From assembly GCA_017500855.1 (NCBI GenBank), contig JAFVYC010000040.1, forward strand, positions 1-37,461: a stretch of 37,461 nt of DNA, in the 5' to 3' direction. How positions within the stretch are numbered: position 1 is the stretch's first letter; every line of letters starts with the position of its first letter. The position numbers and the translations under genes were made by a program. Positions 7,753 through 15,195 of the stretch are shown here, in pieces. Below the pieces are notes generated by a model, which was given only the letters and a program-made list of their open reading frames with translations, ran no database searches and was not told the origin of the DNA. Source of the DNA: Clostridia bacterium (GTDB taxonomy: Bacteria > Bacillota > Clostridia > Christensenellales > CAG-314).

Positions 7753-7877
7753 AACACAAAGATTTGGTTGCCGACAGCCTTTCCGACGTGAAAGATTGCA
7801 ACGAAACACCCTTTTTGCCCGGCCAGTTTGTGCCCCTGGACATTGCCCTGTTTTGCCCCGCCGGACGCCTGCCGTAG
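7749..7877 (+). CDS. Small 42-aa protein overlapping the ferritin-like gene
   Basis: The ATG overlaps the stop of the ferritin-like gene (ATGA), the same coupling used by other operon pairs in this window. The frame encodes 42 residues (MKHKDLVADSLSDVKDC...) with a hydrophilic first half and a Pro/Leu-rich end (FVPLDIALFCPAGRLP). It has two Cys and no membrane helix. I do not recognise it. It ends only 12 bp before the terminator stem, so it lies inside the same transcript. Short Pro-rich partners are known next to the CotJC spore-coat catalase, but the match here is too weak to claim. Confidence 0.5.
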   Translation: MKHKDLVADSLSDVKDCNETPFLPGQFVPLDIALFCPAGRLP

Positions 7878-7888
7878 AAAAAAATAGA

Positions 7889-7917
7889 AAGGTCGCCTCA
7901 ACAAGGCGACCTTTTTT
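7889..7917 (+). terminator. Terminator of the ferritin-like operon
   Basis: Ten-base arms AAGGTCGCCT (7889-7898) and AGGCGACCTT (7904-7913) followed by T-rich sequence to 7917. A strong rho-independent terminator. Confidence 0.9.
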
Positions 7918-7937
7918 GCGTAGAATACTTGCAAAAA

Positions 7938-7955
7938 CCCCACCACGTGGTGGGG
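7938..7955. repeat. Perfect 18-bp palindrome, member of the CACCACGGGGTG family
   Basis: CCCCACCACGTGGTGGGG is a perfect palindrome followed by GAAATAG-like sequence. It is the most symmetrical copy of the palindrome seen in many intergenic regions of the window (see findings). It lies between two terminators of converging genes. Confidence 0.6.
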
Positions 7956-7997
7956 AAATAGTTGTTGCTAATTGATTTTACACACTAGTTATCTCTC

Positions 7998-8036
7998 AAA
8001 AAAGAGCGCCTTGCCGTTTTTTGGCAGGGCGCTGTT
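7998..8036 (-). terminator. Terminator of the pepT operon
   Basis: Arms AGCGCCTTGCC (8005-8015) and GGCAGGGCGCT (8023-8033) with one G-U pair. On the minus strand the stem ends in CTTTTTTG. It lies about 80 nt past the pepT stop. Confidence 0.85.
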
Positions 8037-8115
8037 TGGTGTTCTGTGTGTTTAGGTTATTCTGTAACCTCATGTAACGATTTTGAAGCAATGCCAAGTG
8101 TTCAGCATGGAAAAC

Positions 8116-9336
8116 TTACCTGTCCTTGTAGATGTCCACAAGGTTCAAGGCGACTTGAAGGCATTTTGCCATGTCGTCCAAGGTTACGTACTCGTAGCGA
8201 CCGTGATAGTTGTGGCCACCGGTGAAAATGTTGGGGCAGGGCAAGCCTTGGTAGGAAAGGCGAGCGCCATCGGTGCCACCACGAATTGGGCAAACAATTG
8301 GTGTTACGCCGGCACGTTGCATGGCAAGTTTGGCGTTGTCCACCAAGTGCATGTGGGGAAGGATTTTTTCCTTCATGTTGAAGTAGCTGTCCTTGAGGTC
8401 CAGCACAACGGTGCCTTTGCCGTACTTGGCGTTCAAGAAATCCACGGCTTGTTGCATCAGTTGTTTTTTTGCAAGGAACTTGTCCATGTCGTGGTCACGA
8501 ATGATGTAGTTGCCAACGGCTTTGTCGCATTGGCCAACCATGCTGTCCAAATGGAAAAAGCCTTCGTAGCCCTCGGTATACATGGAATTTTGGCACACGG
8601 GTAGCAGGTTTTGCAATTCCATAAGCACCAAATTGGCGTTGATCATGATGCCCTTGGCGTAGCCCGGATGCACGCTTTTGCCAAACACGGTAACTTTGGC
8701 GCTTGCTGCGTTGAAGTTTTCGTACTCCAATTCGCCAAGCCCACCACCGTCGATTGTGAATGCGCCGTCGGCATCGAAAGTTTCCACGTTGAAAAAGTCG
8801 GTGCCACGGCCAACTTCCTCGTCCGGAGTGAAGGCAATGCGAATTTCGCCGTGGGGAATGGATGGGTTGCTTGCCAAAGTTTGGGCAAGTTGCATGATGA
8901 CTGCAACGCCAGCCTTGTCGTCCGCACCAAGAAGCGTTGTGCCGTCCGAACAGACAAGCGTTTGCCCAACGTGCGTTGCCAAATCGGTAAATTCCTTGGG
9001 GTCAAGCACTCTGCCCTCGGCAAGTTGAATTGCGTTGCCTTGGTAGTTTTCCGTTACCATTGGCTTGACGTTTGCACCGCTCACTGCGGGGGACGTGTCC
9101 ACGTGGGCAATGAATCCAAGTTTGTAGGTTCCACAGGTGTTGGCAGGTATTTTTGCGTACACGTACCCGTGGTTTTGGTCCATGGAAACTTGCACGCCCA
9201 TTTGTTCAAGTTGTTGTTTGAGAAGATTGAGCAGGTTGAATTGCTTGCTTGTGCTGGGAACGTTGGCTTGTTCGTCGGCAGATTGCGTGTCAATTTGTAC
9301 GTACTGCAAAAACCTTTGCAAAAGTTGATTGTTCAT
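8116..9336 (-). CDS. pepT: Peptidase T (tripeptide aminopeptidase)
   Basis: 406 residues, the usual PepT length, M20B family. Visible active-site elements: GFIAHVDTSP (zinc ligand His78 and Asp80), LLGADDKAGVA (bridging Asp140), FTPDEEVGRG (general-base and zinc Glu at 173-174), and the C-terminal PIRGGTDGARLS and NIFTGGHNYHGRYE with the last zinc His. It removes the N-terminal residue from tripeptides in the cytoplasm. It is the last gene of a three-gene minus-strand unit, 15 bp after the HD-domain gene, and ends at a terminator. Identification is secure. Confidence 0.95.
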   Translation of the reverse strand: MNNQLLQRFLQYVQIDTQSADEQANVPSTSKQFNLLNLLKQQLEQMGVQVSMDQNHGYVYAKIPANTCGTYKLGFIAHVDTSPAVSGANVKPMVTENYQGNAIQLAEGRVLDPKEFTDLATHVGQTLVCSDGTTLLGADDKAGVAVIMQLAQTLASNPSIPHGEIRIAFTPDEEVGRGTDFFNVETFDADGAFTIDGGGLGELEYENFNAASAKVTVFGKSVHPGYAKGIMINANLVLMELQNLLPVCQNSMYTEGYEGFFHLDSMVGQCDKAVGNYIIRDHDMDKFLAKKQLMQQAVDFLNAKYGKGTVVLDLKDSYFNMKEKILPHMHLVDNAKLAMQRAGVTPIVCPIRGGTDGARLSYQGLPCPNIFTGGHNYHGRYEYVTLDDMAKCLQVALNLVDIYKDR

Positions 9337-9351
9337 TGTTGTGTACCCCTG

Positions 9352-9933
9352 TTAGTTGCGATGTTCGTCCAGGTAGGACGCAGAAAGGTCGGCAAGGTGC
9401 AAGTAGACTGCAAGTTTGTACTTGTCGTACGCTTCGGAAAGGGCGTAGCTTCCACCCTTGACACGTTCGTCGAACCCGCCCATGTGCCAGTTGATGCAAA
9501 TGGCTTCCTCGGCAGTAAGTTTGATGTACTGCGACACGATGAACACGGATTTTTCGCCGTGGCCGTAGGGGAAGCGCTCTTCCACCTTGTAGTAGGGCTT
9601 GGAAACCCATGCGCCGTTTTCCTTTACGTTGCGCATTTCCGTCACGTAGTAGTTGACCTTGCACACGTCGTGAAACAAACCGCAAATTGCCAACGTTTCG
9701 TCGGAAAAGTGCTTGGTGTAGTTTTCGCCAAAATCTGCCTTTACAAGTTTGAGCAAGCGATTGTACACGTTGATGGAGTGTTGACACAAACCGCCCTCCT
9801 CGGCAAGATGAAAGCGAGCCGAAGCAGGCGCGGTGAAAAAGTCGCTGTTGGAAAGATACTCCAACAATTTGGCGCTACCTTCCCTAGTTACGTACTTGTT
9901 GAAAATTTCCACAAATTGTTGTTTTGCTGTCAT
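9352..9933 (-). CDS. HD-domain protein, probable phosphohydrolase
   Basis: 193 residues from the ATG at 9933, which has GGAGTAGC upstream. The HD-type metal site is suggested by LCQHSINVYNRLL (first His), ICGLFHDVCKVNYY (the HD pair), a GHGEKS His, and INWHMGG. The order H...HD...H...H fits the HD/PDEase superfamily acting on phosphoesters or nucleotides. Related small HD proteins in Clostridia have no assigned substrate. It starts 4 bp after the stop of the glycosylase gene and is followed closely by pepT, so it is co-transcribed; no shared pathway is evident. Confidence 0.75.
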   Translation of the reverse strand: MTAKQQFVEIFNKYVTREGSAKLLEYLSNSDFFTAPASARFHLAEEGGLCQHSINVYNRLLKLVKADFGENYTKHFSDETLAICGLFHDVCKVNYYVTEMRNVKENGAWVSKPYYKVEERFPYGHGEKSVFIVSQYIKLTAEEAICINWHMGGFDERVKGGSYALSEAYDKYKLAVYLHLADLSASYLDEHRN

Positions 9934-9937
9934 GGTG

Positions 9938-10414
9938 CTACTCCTTGTTGAATTGTAGTTGTTGTTGCCAAAGGTCAAAATTGAACCGTGTGTTGGCAGG
10001 GCTTGTGGATGGCAAGCACACCACCGGCAAATTGCCGTGGTAGGCTTGTTGCGCAAACTTGTAGGCAGTTTTGCCGTTGCACAAAATTCTTTGCAAATTG
10101 GTGCCTTGAACAAACTTGTCCAAATCCACCAAAATGGGGTTTTGAATGTTGACATCCAACGAGCCAACGATGTTGCAACTGTCCACCACGTCCCACAGCG
10201 CAATGCCGTGTTTTTTGCACAGCGCAATTTTGCTGTCCACGTCGGAGACAGTTTCGCCAAACACTTGGCAAAGCACCTTCCAAAACCTGTTTTGCTTGTT
10301 GCCGTAGTAGAAACCTTGCGCCCTGCTTTGCACGCTGGGGAAACTGCCCAGCACAAGCACACGGCTGTTTTGGTCAATCAACGGCGAAAAACCTTTTTGT
10401 TGCAAAGTTGACAT
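9938..10414 (-). CDS. DNA-deoxyinosine glycosylase-like (uracil-DNA glycosylase superfamily)
   Basis: 158 residues from the ATG at 10414. The start region LVLGSFPSVQSRAQGFYYGNK, with NRFW right after, is the signature of the hypoxanthine (deoxyinosine) DNA glycosylase group of the UDG superfamily. Later come ALWDVVDSC and the C-terminal LPSTSPANT, where HPSPAN-type motifs occur in relatives. It would excise deaminated adenine from DNA as the first step of base-excision repair. The frame is open much further upstream (to 10891), but that part crosses the promoter and a divergent gene and has no similarity to the family. First gene of the operon. Confidence 0.85.
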   Translation of the reverse strand: MSTLQQKGFSPLIDQNSRVLVLGSFPSVQSRAQGFYYGNKQNRFWKVLCQVFGETVSDVDSKIALCKKHGIALWDVVDSCNIVGSLDVNIQNPILVDLDKFVQGTNLQRILCNGKTAYKFAQQAYHGNLPVVCLPSTSPANTRFNFDLWQQQLQFNKE

Positions 10415-10427
10415 CCCCTTTTTGTAG

Positions 10428-10456
10428 ATTATACACCTTTTTTGCGCATTTTGCAA
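10428..10456 (-). promoter_or_regulatory. Promoter of the glycosylase-HD-pepT operon
   Basis: Minus strand TTGCAA (10456-10451), 17-bp spacer, TATAAT (10433-10428), about 14 bp before the start codon. Confidence 0.7.
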
Positions 10457-10589
10457 GCCCTTTGCCACGAACAAGCACAACAATGCGCCACAAATGTTTT
10501 GTAACACTTTTTTGCAAATTTCCATATTGTGAAGTAGGCTTGTGATTCGAGCAAAAAAATATGCCTTTTGTTGGCAAAGGGAGGTAACA

Positions 10590-10805
10590 ATGTTCAACGG
10601 TTTGTTTAACGATGGTGGCTGCACAGACAACGGCGGTTGCTTTGGCGGTTGCAACAGCACTTGGATTTTGCTTGTGGTGTTGTTTTTGTGTTGCTGTGGG
10701 GGCAAAATTAGAAACTTCAACCTCAACATCAACCCAACCTGCTTGATTTTGATGGTGGCATTGTTGATGTGCTGTGGCGGACTGAAAGTTGGCGGTTGCA
10801 AATAG
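10590..10805 (+). CDS. 71-aa Cys/Gly-rich membrane peptide
   Basis: Starts at the ATG at 10590, preceded by GGGAGGT at seven bases. The sequence begins MFNGLFNDGGCTDNGGCFGGC and then has two hydrophobic helices, STWILLVVLFLCCCGG and CLILMVALLMCCGG, each ending in a Cys cluster plus Gly-Gly, and a GGCK tail. Eleven Cys in 71 residues is unusual. The layout recalls small sporulation membrane peptides such as the YjcZ type, which also has a Gly-rich head and one short helix, but it is not a clear match. Alternatives are a metal-binding membrane peptide or bacteriocin-like peptide. It is alone on the plus strand between two minus-strand genes. Confidence 0.72.
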   Translation: MFNGLFNDGGCTDNGGCFGGCNSTWILLVVLFLCCCGGKIRNFNLNINPTCLILMVALLMCCGGLKVGGCK

Positions 10806-10855
10806 TACATACAAAAGCGCACCACCAACCGTGGCACGGCACCAAAGAACAAAGA

Positions 10856-10880
10856 ATGGGCACGCAATTTGCGTGCCCAT
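10856..10880. terminator. Bidirectional terminator between the 71-aa gene and yitT
   Basis: A perfect 12-bp inverted repeat ATGGGCACGCAA / TTGCGTGCCCAT with a single central base. Tails are moderately T-rich on both strands (CATTTGAATT and CATTCTTTGTTC). It separates convergent genes. Confidence 0.65.
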
Positions 10881-10914
10881 TTGAATTGCAAAAAGTTTTG
10901 TTCTTGAACAATTT

Positions 10915-11868
10915 TTAGTTATCCAAAGTTTCTTCCTTGTTGGCAAAGCCCTTGCCGAGCACTTCCTTTACGTTTTCCACGTAGGCAAATGCGTTTGGAT
11001 CCACCTTGTGAATTACCCTGCGTGCGGCAATTAGTTGCGATTTGTTTACAACGCAAAGCACCAAGTGTTTTTCCTGCTTGGAGTAGCCACCCACAACTTT
11101 GATTGTACTTGTGCCGTGGTTTAGTTCCTTGTGGAGTGCTTGCGCCATTTCTTCCGGCTTGTCGGTGGTGATTTCCAACTCCATTGCCGAAGAAAAGCCC
11201 TTGAACATGCGTTCTTGCACAATTTGGCTGATAAACAGCGCCACAACGCTGAAAATAAACAAGTTGATGGCTTGCTCGCTGTTTTTTGTGATGAGGTAGT
11301 ACACCGCTGCCGAAACTGTGATGATGGCAACGTTGATGAACAAAATGAGGCGCATTGCTTCGCTACTGCTACGCTTTGTTTTGCGTTGAATCATGATGCC
11401 GACAATGTCGCTACCGCCTGTGGAAGCGCCAACGGAAAGCATCAACGGCAAGGAAATGCCTTGCAACGCACCACCGATGAGAAGTTGAATAACCTTGTCG
11501 TGCGTGCCACCTTCGGGGTACATCAAGTTGTGGAAAAGTTCGCCAACATTTGTCAAGCGCAACACAATAAGTTCCGTTGCAAGCAAACACAAGTAGTACA
11601 AAGTTTTGTTTGCAAAACGGCGTTCAAAAGTTACGTAGCAATAGATGACGATGGGAACGTTGATTAGCACAAGCCAAACTGCAACGGAAAAGTACCATTG
11701 ACCGTTGGTTGCCAAAAGCACGTCCAAAATGGAAGCAACACCCAGCACACCACCGATAACGACGTTTTCCGGCAACAGGAACAATTCCAACGAAACTGCC
11801 GTTGCCAAACTTGCCAAAAATATTGTTACAAATTGCTTTGCATTGTAAGCAAAAGATGGTTTTTTCAT
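10915..11868 (-). CDS. YitT family membrane protein (second of pair)
   Basis: 317 residues. Five or so N-terminal membrane helices (DUF161/YitT part, for example FLASLATAVSLELFLLPENVVIGGVLG and the Gly/Ser-rich LMLSVGASTGGSDIVG) are followed by a cytoplasmic DUF2179 domain from about residue 225 (MELEITTDKPEEMAQAL...GTSTIKVVGGYS...LLCVVNK). The family is widespread in Bacillota and its function is unproven. It overlaps the upstream paralog by 4 bp (ATGA), so the two are translated together and may form a heteromer. A terminator follows. Confidence 0.88.
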   Translation of the reverse strand: MKKPSFAYNAKQFVTIFLASLATAVSLELFLLPENVVIGGVLGVASILDVLLATNGQWYFSVAVWLVLINVPIVIYCYVTFERRFANKTLYYLCLLATELIVLRLTNVGELFHNLMYPEGGTHDKVIQLLIGGALQGISLPLMLSVGASTGGSDIVGIMIQRKTKRSSSEAMRLILFINVAIITVSAAVYYLITKNSEQAINLFIFSVVALFISQIVQERMFKGFSSAMELEITTDKPEEMAQALHKELNHGTSTIKVVGGYSKQEKHLVLCVVNKSQLIAARRVIHKVDPNAFAYVENVKEVLGKGFANKEETLDN

Positions 11869-12782
11869 TTTGTTTTGTAGCTCCTGTTGAAATTAGGTCT
11901 GGAAAACACGTCGTGCACGTCCTTGGCAAAGGAAAATGCCGAAGGGTCGTAGTACCGAATGAGACGTTTGAGGCGTGAACTTTGCCTGTACTGCACCACA
12001 ACGACAATCATTTTGTTGTCCGGGTGGCATGGATAGCAATCGTGCATGTCAATAATTTGCAAGCCCCTGCCAAATTCATCCACAATGGCTTGCGCAAGTT
12101 GCCCCGCATTGTTGGTGCAAATGATGAACTTTTGCGGATGATCCAGCCCCCTGCCCAAAATGCCAAGCATTGTGACACCGGAAATCACGTACACCAAGGA
12201 GTAGACAATTGTCCAAATGGACTCGCCTTGCAAAAACACAAGAAGCAAACTGCCTGACACAGACAAAAAGATGTTGGCAACGGAAAGAACGTTGGAAATG
12301 TCAATTTCCGGATTCTTGTTGGAAATGATTTTTGCAATGATTTCCGTGCCACCGTTACTGCCGTTGTGAATTGTGGCAATGTACATGGAAACGCCAATGG
12401 TCACACCACCAACGATGGCTGCAACAAGCCTGCTTCCGTGGAACTGAAATTCAACGGGTAAAAATCCCAAAAAAACCGTGCAAACAATTGTTGCCAAAAT
12501 GGTTTTGAAGGTGAAGTCGCCACGCAAGAAAATTAGCGAACAAGTAAGCAAAGGAATGTTGATGAGAAAGTACACAACAGACATTGTGCTTTCGAACTGA
12601 ATGTTGGGAACAAACAGCACCAACAAGTGCGTTACCGACGACGCCAGCCCGCTGAACCCACCTGCAATGAGATTGGAAGGGTTGACAAATGTAAACATGG
12701 AAACGGCGTTGAGAATACCTGCAAACGTCACCACGACGTAGTCCCACAACCATTGACCAAAACTGCGTTTTGAACTTTGCAA
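11865..12782 (-). CDS. YitT family membrane protein (first of pair)
   Basis: 305 residues with the same plan as its downstream neighbour: membrane helices with NPSNLIAGGFSGLA and IATIHNGSNGGTEIIAKI, then a DUF2179 end (IICTNNAGQLAQAIVDEFGRGLQIIDMHDCYPCH...MIVVVVQYRQ). The latter has a Cys/His cluster where the neighbour has none. The start is TTG at 12782, selected by GGAGGT seven bases upstream. A good promoter lies about 60 bp upstream. The duplication is old, since the two proteins are clearly related but divergent. Confidence 0.87.
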   Translation of the reverse strand: MQSSKRSFGQWLWDYVVVTFAGILNAVSMFTFVNPSNLIAGGFSGLASSVTHLLVLFVPNIQFESTMSVVYFLINIPLLTCSLIFLRGDFTFKTILATIVCTVFLGFLPVEFQFHGSRLVAAIVGGVTIGVSMYIATIHNGSNGGTEIIAKIISNKNPEIDISNVLSVANIFLSVSGSLLLVFLQGESIWTIVYSLVYVISGVTMLGILGRGLDHPQKFIICTNNAGQLAQAIVDEFGRGLQIIDMHDCYPCHPDNKMIVVVVQYRQSSRLKRLIRYYDPSAFSFAKDVHDVFSRPNFNRSYKTK

Positions 12783-12840
12783 ACTGCCACCTCCTCGTTG
12801 GAATTTTTCAAAAAATTTCCTTTGGAAATTTCACGCTATA

Positions 12841-12869
12841 AATATAGTATTGTAGGCAAAATATGTCAA
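12841..12869 (-). promoter_or_regulatory. Promoter of the yitT pair
   Basis: Minus strand TTGACA (12869-12864), 17-bp spacer, TATATT (12846-12841). The spacing is ideal and the -35 perfect. Confidence 0.78.
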
Positions 12870-13080
12870 TTGTTTTGTGGCAAATTGTTGCCAATTTTTT
12901 GCATTTTGTTGCACGTGCAAAAATGTGCAACAAAAACTGCCGTTGTTTGCCACCACAATGCAAAGTGCAAAATTGACAACGCTGAATGCACAGTGTTTGA
13001 ACGTGTTTTTGCCAACAAAACTTCCGCAAAACTTTGCCAAAAACACGCACCCGTGTGTGGAAAACTCCACAAAACAAACC

Positions 13081-13144
13081 TCAACTCATCACTTATCACC
13101 CATCACTTCTCACTTCATTCCCCCTACCCGTGGTGCAAAAAATG
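13081..13144 (-). repeat. Dispersed repeat copy (palindrome plus AGAAGTGAT units)
   Basis: Read on the minus strand: TTTTGCACCACGGGTAGGGG, then AATGAAGTGAGAAGTGATG with further GTGATAAGTGATG units ending in AGTTG. Same design as copies at 13250-13312, 30323-30386, 32161 and 32356. The rest of the gap 12870-13347 contains no gene I can support. Confidence 0.75.
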
Positions 13145-13249
13145 TAAAGTTTTGGGCAACAATGCTAGTTGAAATGAGTGTTTTAATGTAGTTGCAAACT
13201 CTGAGGGCAGTAGAAAGCAAGGTCTTGCTAACTGTCATCCAACAAAACA

Positions 13250-13312
13250 CACCTCAACTTATCACTTCTCACTCATCACTTCTCACTCATTTCCCCGGTA
13301 CGTGGCGCAAAA
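13250..13312 (-). repeat. Second dispersed repeat copy
   Basis: Minus strand order: TTTTTGCGCCACGTACCGGGG, AAATGAGTGAGAAGTGATG, AGTGAGAAGTGATAAGTTG. Both repeat copies in this gap are preceded on the plus strand by the same ACAAAAC-(A/C)-ACCTCAACT sequence, so the repeat unit extends a little beyond the GTGAT tract. Confidence 0.75.
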
Positions 13313-13340
13313 AAAAGCCCACCACAAACGTGATGGGCAA
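13308..13340 (-). terminator. Terminator of the glucan operon
   Basis: Arms GCCCACCAC (13317-13325) and GTGATGGGC (13330-13338) with an AAAC loop. On the minus strand the stem is followed by T8. It sits 10 bp past the stop of the GH13 gene. Confidence 0.9.
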
Positions 13341-13347
13341 AACGTGT

Positions 13348-15195
13348 TTAGCTTTTGGAAACCTTTTTGAGAATAACGTAGCCGTTGTGTTGCAAACCGC
13401 AACTTTCGTTGTAGTGACGGCCGGTTAGAACGTCCTCGTAGGTTGCGCCAAGGTACAAGTTGTAGGACTGCTTGCCACGGTTGACTGCAACAATGACTTC
13501 CGTTTGCGTTTTTTGGCAAACACGCTCGAATGCGTACACGCCGTTTTCCGCAACAAGTTGGTGGAAGTCGCCATCCGAGAACACCGACCAATTGCGCAAT
13601 TCGCCAAGACGTCGGTAGAAATCCAACAGCAACTTGTTTTCGCCACCCCAAGGGTAGCAAGCACGGCAGAATGGATCTTTGTAGCCTTCCAAACCCACTT
13701 CGTCGCCGTAGAAAACGCAGGGGAAGCCAAACATCGTGTACTGCAAAACTGCCGAAATACGCACAAGCCTGATGCCAAGTTTGTACTGGCTGTCCGTCAG
13801 CTTGGTGCGAGCCATGATGTTTTTGCTACTGTTGTCCAAATTGTCGCCTGCAAGTCGGGTGAGAATACGAACGGTGTCGTGCGTGCCCAAAATGTTCATC
13901 AAATTGTTGCGAACAAATGGGGGATAGTTGTTGACAAGGTCGAACACCACCTTAGAGAGCGCCTGTTCATTGCCATCTCGAACAAAGGCAATGATGCCGT
14001 TCATCAAGGGGTAGTTCATTACCGAATCCAACTGACTGCCGTCCAAGTAGTGACGGCGAAGTCCGTAGGCGCACTTGTTGGAAGCATCTTCCCACACTTC
14101 GCCAATGATGGCGCAATTGGGTTTTTGCTTTTTGGCAGAGGCAACAATTTTGTCCAACATTGTGTCGGAAATTTCGTCCACAACGTCCAAACGCCAACCA
14201 CTTGCGCCTGCCTTCAACCAACGTGGAACAATGCCACCACGTCCACAAAAATACTTTTGCGCACCCTTGCTTTCGGCGTTGATGCGAGGAAGCGTTTGGA
14301 AGTTCCACCAGCACTCGTAGGTGTTGTCGTCGTTGAACTTGAACCAATCACGGTAGGGAGAGTTTTTGTCGTTGTAGGCGCCACCTTCGCCGTACTTCTT
14401 TTGCCTGTTGAAGTACTTGGAGGAGGAACCAACGTGATTGAACACGCCGTCCAACACCACCTTGATGCCGAGTTTGTCGGCTTGTTGGCACAGTTCAACA
14501 AAGTCTTGTTCCGTGCCGAACATTGGGTCGATTTGTTCGTAGTCTTCCGTGTCGTACTTGTGGTTGCTGTACGCCTTGAAAATGGGCGTGAGGTACAAAG
14601 TTGCAACGTTCAAACTCTTGAGGTAGGGCAATTTTTGCGTGATGCCCTTCAAGTTTCCACCAAAAAAGTCACGGTTGCGCACTTCGCCATCTTCCTCCCT
14701 GTAGAAAGGTTGTTGGCCCCACACACGCATGATTTTGTCCTCGTTGGGAACGGTGTCGCCTGTGGCAAAAAACCTGTCCGGCATGATTTGGTACATCACA
14801 CCGCTGTTCAACCAAGTTGGGGTTTGATGCTGTTTTTTGTAGACGGAAAGTTGCCAAGGGCGCACGTTGTCGTAGAACAAGCATGCGTTGCGACTTTCGT
14901 CCATGCCCACAAAGTGTTCGTACTGCACGCCTTCCATGCGGAAGTAGTACCAGTACAAGCCCTTTTTGAGGGACAAATCGGCAAGGAAGTTGTCGAAGCC
15001 GTCGCTACCAACTTCCTTGTACATTGTGTACTGTGTGTTGAAAGTGCCGTCGTCGGAGTACACAACAAGCGTTACTTCCGATGGGTTGATGCACCTGTTG
15101 ACTTGCAAGCGCAAGCCAAAGCGCACGTCCTCGCCAACTGCACCAACAACGCTTTTGTAGAAAACGTCGGTTGGGTTGAATTTGACGTACTGCAT
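13348..15195 (-). CDS. GH13 alpha-glucan hydrolase (neopullulanase/cyclomaltodextrinase type)
   Basis: 615 residues. An N-terminal beta domain (about 1-125) precedes a GH13 barrel. Conserved regions: VFNH (251-254), GWRLDVVDE with nucleophile Asp337, IIGEVWED with acid Glu366, and LGTHD with Asp440. The N-terminal domain and size fit the GH13_20/neopullulanase-like group, acting on alpha-1,4 (and some alpha-1,6) maltodextrins. No signal peptide is seen, so it is cytoplasmic. The start is the ATG at 15195, overlapping the glgP stop (TAATG) with GGAGA upstream; a TTG at 15207 is also in frame but less likely. Last gene of the operon. Exact specificity is inference. Confidence 0.9.
   Translation of the reverse strand: MQYVKFNPTDVFYKSVVGAVGEDVRFGLRLQVNRCINPSEVTLVVYSDDGTFNTQYTMYKEVGSDGFDNFLADLSLKKGLYWYYFRMEGVQYEHFVGMDESRNACLFYDNVRPWQLSVYKKQHQTPTWLNSGVMYQIMPDRFFATGDTVPNEDKIMRVWGQQPFYREEDGEVRNRDFFGGNLKGITQKLPYLKSLNVATLYLTPIFKAYSNHKYDTEDYEQIDPMFGTEQDFVELCQQADKLGIKVVLDGVFNHVGSSSKYFNRQKKYGEGGAYNDKNSPYRDWFKFNDDNTYECWWNFQTLPRINAESKGAQKYFCGRGGIVPRWLKAGASGWRLDVVDEISDTMLDKIVASAKKQKPNCAIIGEVWEDASNKCAYGLRRHYLDGSQLDSVMNYPLMNGIIAFVRDGNEQALSKVVFDLVNNYPPFVRNNLMNILGTHDTVRILTRLAGDNLDNSSKNIMARTKLTDSQYKLGIRLVRISAVLQYTMFGFPCVFYGDEVGLEGYKDPFCRACYPWGGENKLLLDFYRRLGELRNWSVFSDGDFHQLVAENGVYAFERVCQKTQTEVIVAVNRGKQSYNLYLGATYEDVLTGRHYNESCGLQHNGYVILKKVSKS

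Noticed and set aside
8611..9951. A 446-codon plus-strand frame over pepT and the HD gene
   Set aside because: Shadow of two well-identified minus-strand genes.
10415..10891. N-terminal extension of the deoxyinosine glycosylase frame
   Set aside because: It crosses the operon promoter and the divergent 71-aa gene; the family begins at the ATG at 10414, which has its own RBS.
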